Assembly (NCBI GenBank): GCA_009692605.1 | Contig: SHYV01000004.1 | Location: 1-43,309, forward strand | Direction: 5' to 3' | Length of the DNA: 43,309 nt | DNA from: Myxococcales bacterium | GTDB lineage: Bacteria > Myxococcota_A > UBA796 > SXON01 | Part shown: piece after piece, positions 42,635-43,309 of the stretch | Numbering within the stretch: the first letter of the stretch is position 1 | How the letters are laid out: the number at the start of each line of letters is the position of its first letter | The notes under the pieces: model-generated | Databases searched by the model: none | What the model saw: the letters and a program-made list of their open reading frames with translations, nothing else | Told to the model about the DNA's origin: nothing | Made by a program: the position numbers and the translations under genes

Positions 42635-42730
42635 GTGGGGGCGCACGGCGGTCGCATCGAGATCGAGGAAGAGCGCGGCTGGGGTTGCCTATTTAAGGTC
42701 AGCCTGCCCGTCGTAGCGGAGACGAACTGA
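42635..42730 (+). pseudogene. C-terminal scrap of a histidine kinase ATPase domain
   Basis: In a frame shifted from the receiver remnant, the DNA encodes AHGGRIEIEEERGWGC then LFKVSLPVVAETN and TGA. This is the closing strand pair of a HATPase domain, as in AHGGRVGIESAPGVGSTF of the intact kinase at 2383-4470. An in-frame stop lies just upstream at 42626, so nothing more of the domain survives. The order receiver then HATPase fits a receiver-first hybrid kinase that lost its middle. Confidence 0.72.
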
Positions 42731-42942
42731 CCTCCCGCCCGGCGTGGAGGCATCGGGTGGCGGAGGCTCCATGCGTGGTTCCACAACAACCCGCGCTCCA
42801 GTTGCGTTCCGGCGATGGCCGCGCGCGACCAAGTCTACACGGACCGGGTCCCTGTGGCCTGCCCCCCCGCACGTCGAGTGCCTGTGGGGTTGAATTGGCC
42901 AAAGCTCCGGAAATCAGCGACCTGATGCTACACACTTCGGCT

Positions 42943-42979
42943 CTGCGAATGCAGTGATTAGTTGCGGTTACTGCGAATG
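42943..42979. repeat. Direct repeat, possible antitoxin operator
   Basis: CTGCGAATG occurs twice with starts 28 bases apart, the second copy ending 28 bases before the antitoxin ATG. Antitoxin genes usually bind repeated sites in this position, so autoregulation is plausible. Confidence 0.35.
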
Positions 42980-42993
42980 ATGACTGACCTCTC

Positions 42994-43000
42994 TGAGGGG
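42994..43000 (+). promoter_or_regulatory. Ribosome binding site of the antitoxin gene
   Basis: GAGGGGG ends seven bases before the ATG at 43008 and sets this start. Confidence 0.55.
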
Positions 43001-43007
43001 GTAACCG

Positions 43008-43309
43008 ATGTCCTTTGAACCCAGCCTCCCCTCCGACGCCACGGCGCATGAAGCCGATGTCGCCGTGCAAGCCCTGCGTGGGGCCGCGCGTGGTACCGTC
43101 CGCTTGGAGCCCGATGGCTCCCCGGAAGCGGCGGTGGTCCTCCCCGCGCAAGCCTTCGACCTGCTCATGCGGATTCTAGCACACCTCGCCAACGGCGACG
43201 CGGTGACAATCGTCCCAATCCACGCCGAGGTGACCACACAGCAGGCGGCGGATGTGCTGAACGTGTCGCGACCGCACCTCATCAAGCTGCTTGTCGAGGG
43301 CAAGCTGAC
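43008..43309 (+). CDS. Excisionase-family HTH antitoxin (cut by window edge)
   Basis: About 100 codons are visible from ATG 43008. The first half is a small alpha/beta segment (VVLPAQAFDLLMRILAHLAN then GDAVTIVPIHAEV). The second contains a MerR/excisionase-like helix-turn-helix, TTQQAADVLNVSRPHLIKLL, followed by VEGKL, where the sequence stops. This arrangement is typical of antitoxins paired with PIN-domain ribonuclease toxins; the toxin would lie just beyond the window. The antitoxin would bind DNA through the HTH and neutralise the toxin. Base use in its upstream region differs from the rest of the window, as expected for a mobile module. Confidence 0.8.
   Translation, partial: MSFEPSLPSDATAHEADVAVQALRGAARGTVRLEPDGSPEAAVVLPAQAFDLLMRILAHLANGDAVTIVPIHAEVTTQQAADVLNVSRPHLIKLLVEGKL

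Larger units (their letters stand above)
42731..43007. other. Non-coding stretch before the antitoxin gene
   Basis: No supported gene is seen in these 277 bases. The first half is GC-rich; from about 42880 the base composition drops visibly, unlike the rest of the window. A repeated CTGCGAATG (42943-42951 and 42971-42979) lies in the second half, next to the antitoxin ribosome site. No transposase fragment or terminal inverted repeat could be made out. Confidence 0.5.

Noticed and set aside
42765-42960. Possible transposase or integrase tail
   Set aside because: A plus-strand frame reads RLHAWFHNNPRSS, loosely like an integrase C-terminus, but nothing around it supports this and no terminal repeat was found.

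Overview
The window is very GC-rich and densely packed. It encodes eight predicted lipoproteins, a cobalamin-dependent fused acyl-CoA mutase, a TonB C-terminal-domain protein and large sensory and repair proteins. This mix fits a Myxococcota or other former deltaproteobacterial chromosome. The assignment is an inference from gene content, low-complexity acidic lipoprotein linkers and a myxobacterial-type LexA-like site; no rRNA or other taxonomic marker is present. I see no rRNA, tRNA, CRISPR array or intact transposon.

Layout. 1-4470 (minus): a histidine kinase, an OmpR-type regulator, a small secreted protein and the start of aspartate kinase form one tight operon. 4535-5134 (plus) is a TenI/ThiE-like protein. 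5126-10306 (minus) is a double-length UvrA with four ATPase sites. A compact divergent promoter region separates it from 10412-12118, an unrecognised protein with a proline-rich head, one hydrophobic helix and a beta-rich tail. 12124-13070 (minus) holds two coupled small lipoproteins, and 13162-15756 is clpB. 15775-19095 carries two divergent large lipoproteins, one made of Ig-like repeats and one a serine-hydrolase-like protein. 19063-24422 (minus) is a coupled set: fused isobutyryl-CoA mutase, transglutaminase-like lipoprotein and cysteine-cluster protein. 24541-27003 is a six-repeat Ig-like plus LamG lipoprotein. 27024-32079 (minus) has two coupled multi-pass membrane proteins and a lamin-tail lipoprotein. 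32174-33733 is a von Willebrand A lipoprotein. 33932-36199 is aconitase. 36210-38555 has a TonB-domain protein divergent from dnaJ. 38594-41511 (minus) is an aldehyde dehydrogenase followed by hisS. 41585-42424 is a threonylcarbamoyl-AMP synthase. The right end (42460-43309) holds the collapsed remains of a hybrid histidine kinase and the start of an excisionase-type antitoxin, in a stretch of lower GC that looks like a junction with accessory DNA.

How the genes work together. Housekeeping functions (aspartate-family amino acids, TCA cycle, tRNA charging and modification, ClpB and DnaJ chaperones, excision repair) alternate with an envelope and secretion repertoire. Same-strand neighbours are often joined by a 4-base GTGA stop/start overlap, seen four times (808-811, 12738-12741, 21168-21171, 30343-30346). 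These overlaps fix several start codons and imply translational coupling. The best candidates for new biology are the tandem UvrA with a possible LexA-type control site, the orphan protein at 10412, the coupled mutase/transglutaminase-like lipoprotein/cysteine-cluster unit, the TonB protein with a domain at each end, and the collapsed kinase next to a toxin-antitoxin gene.
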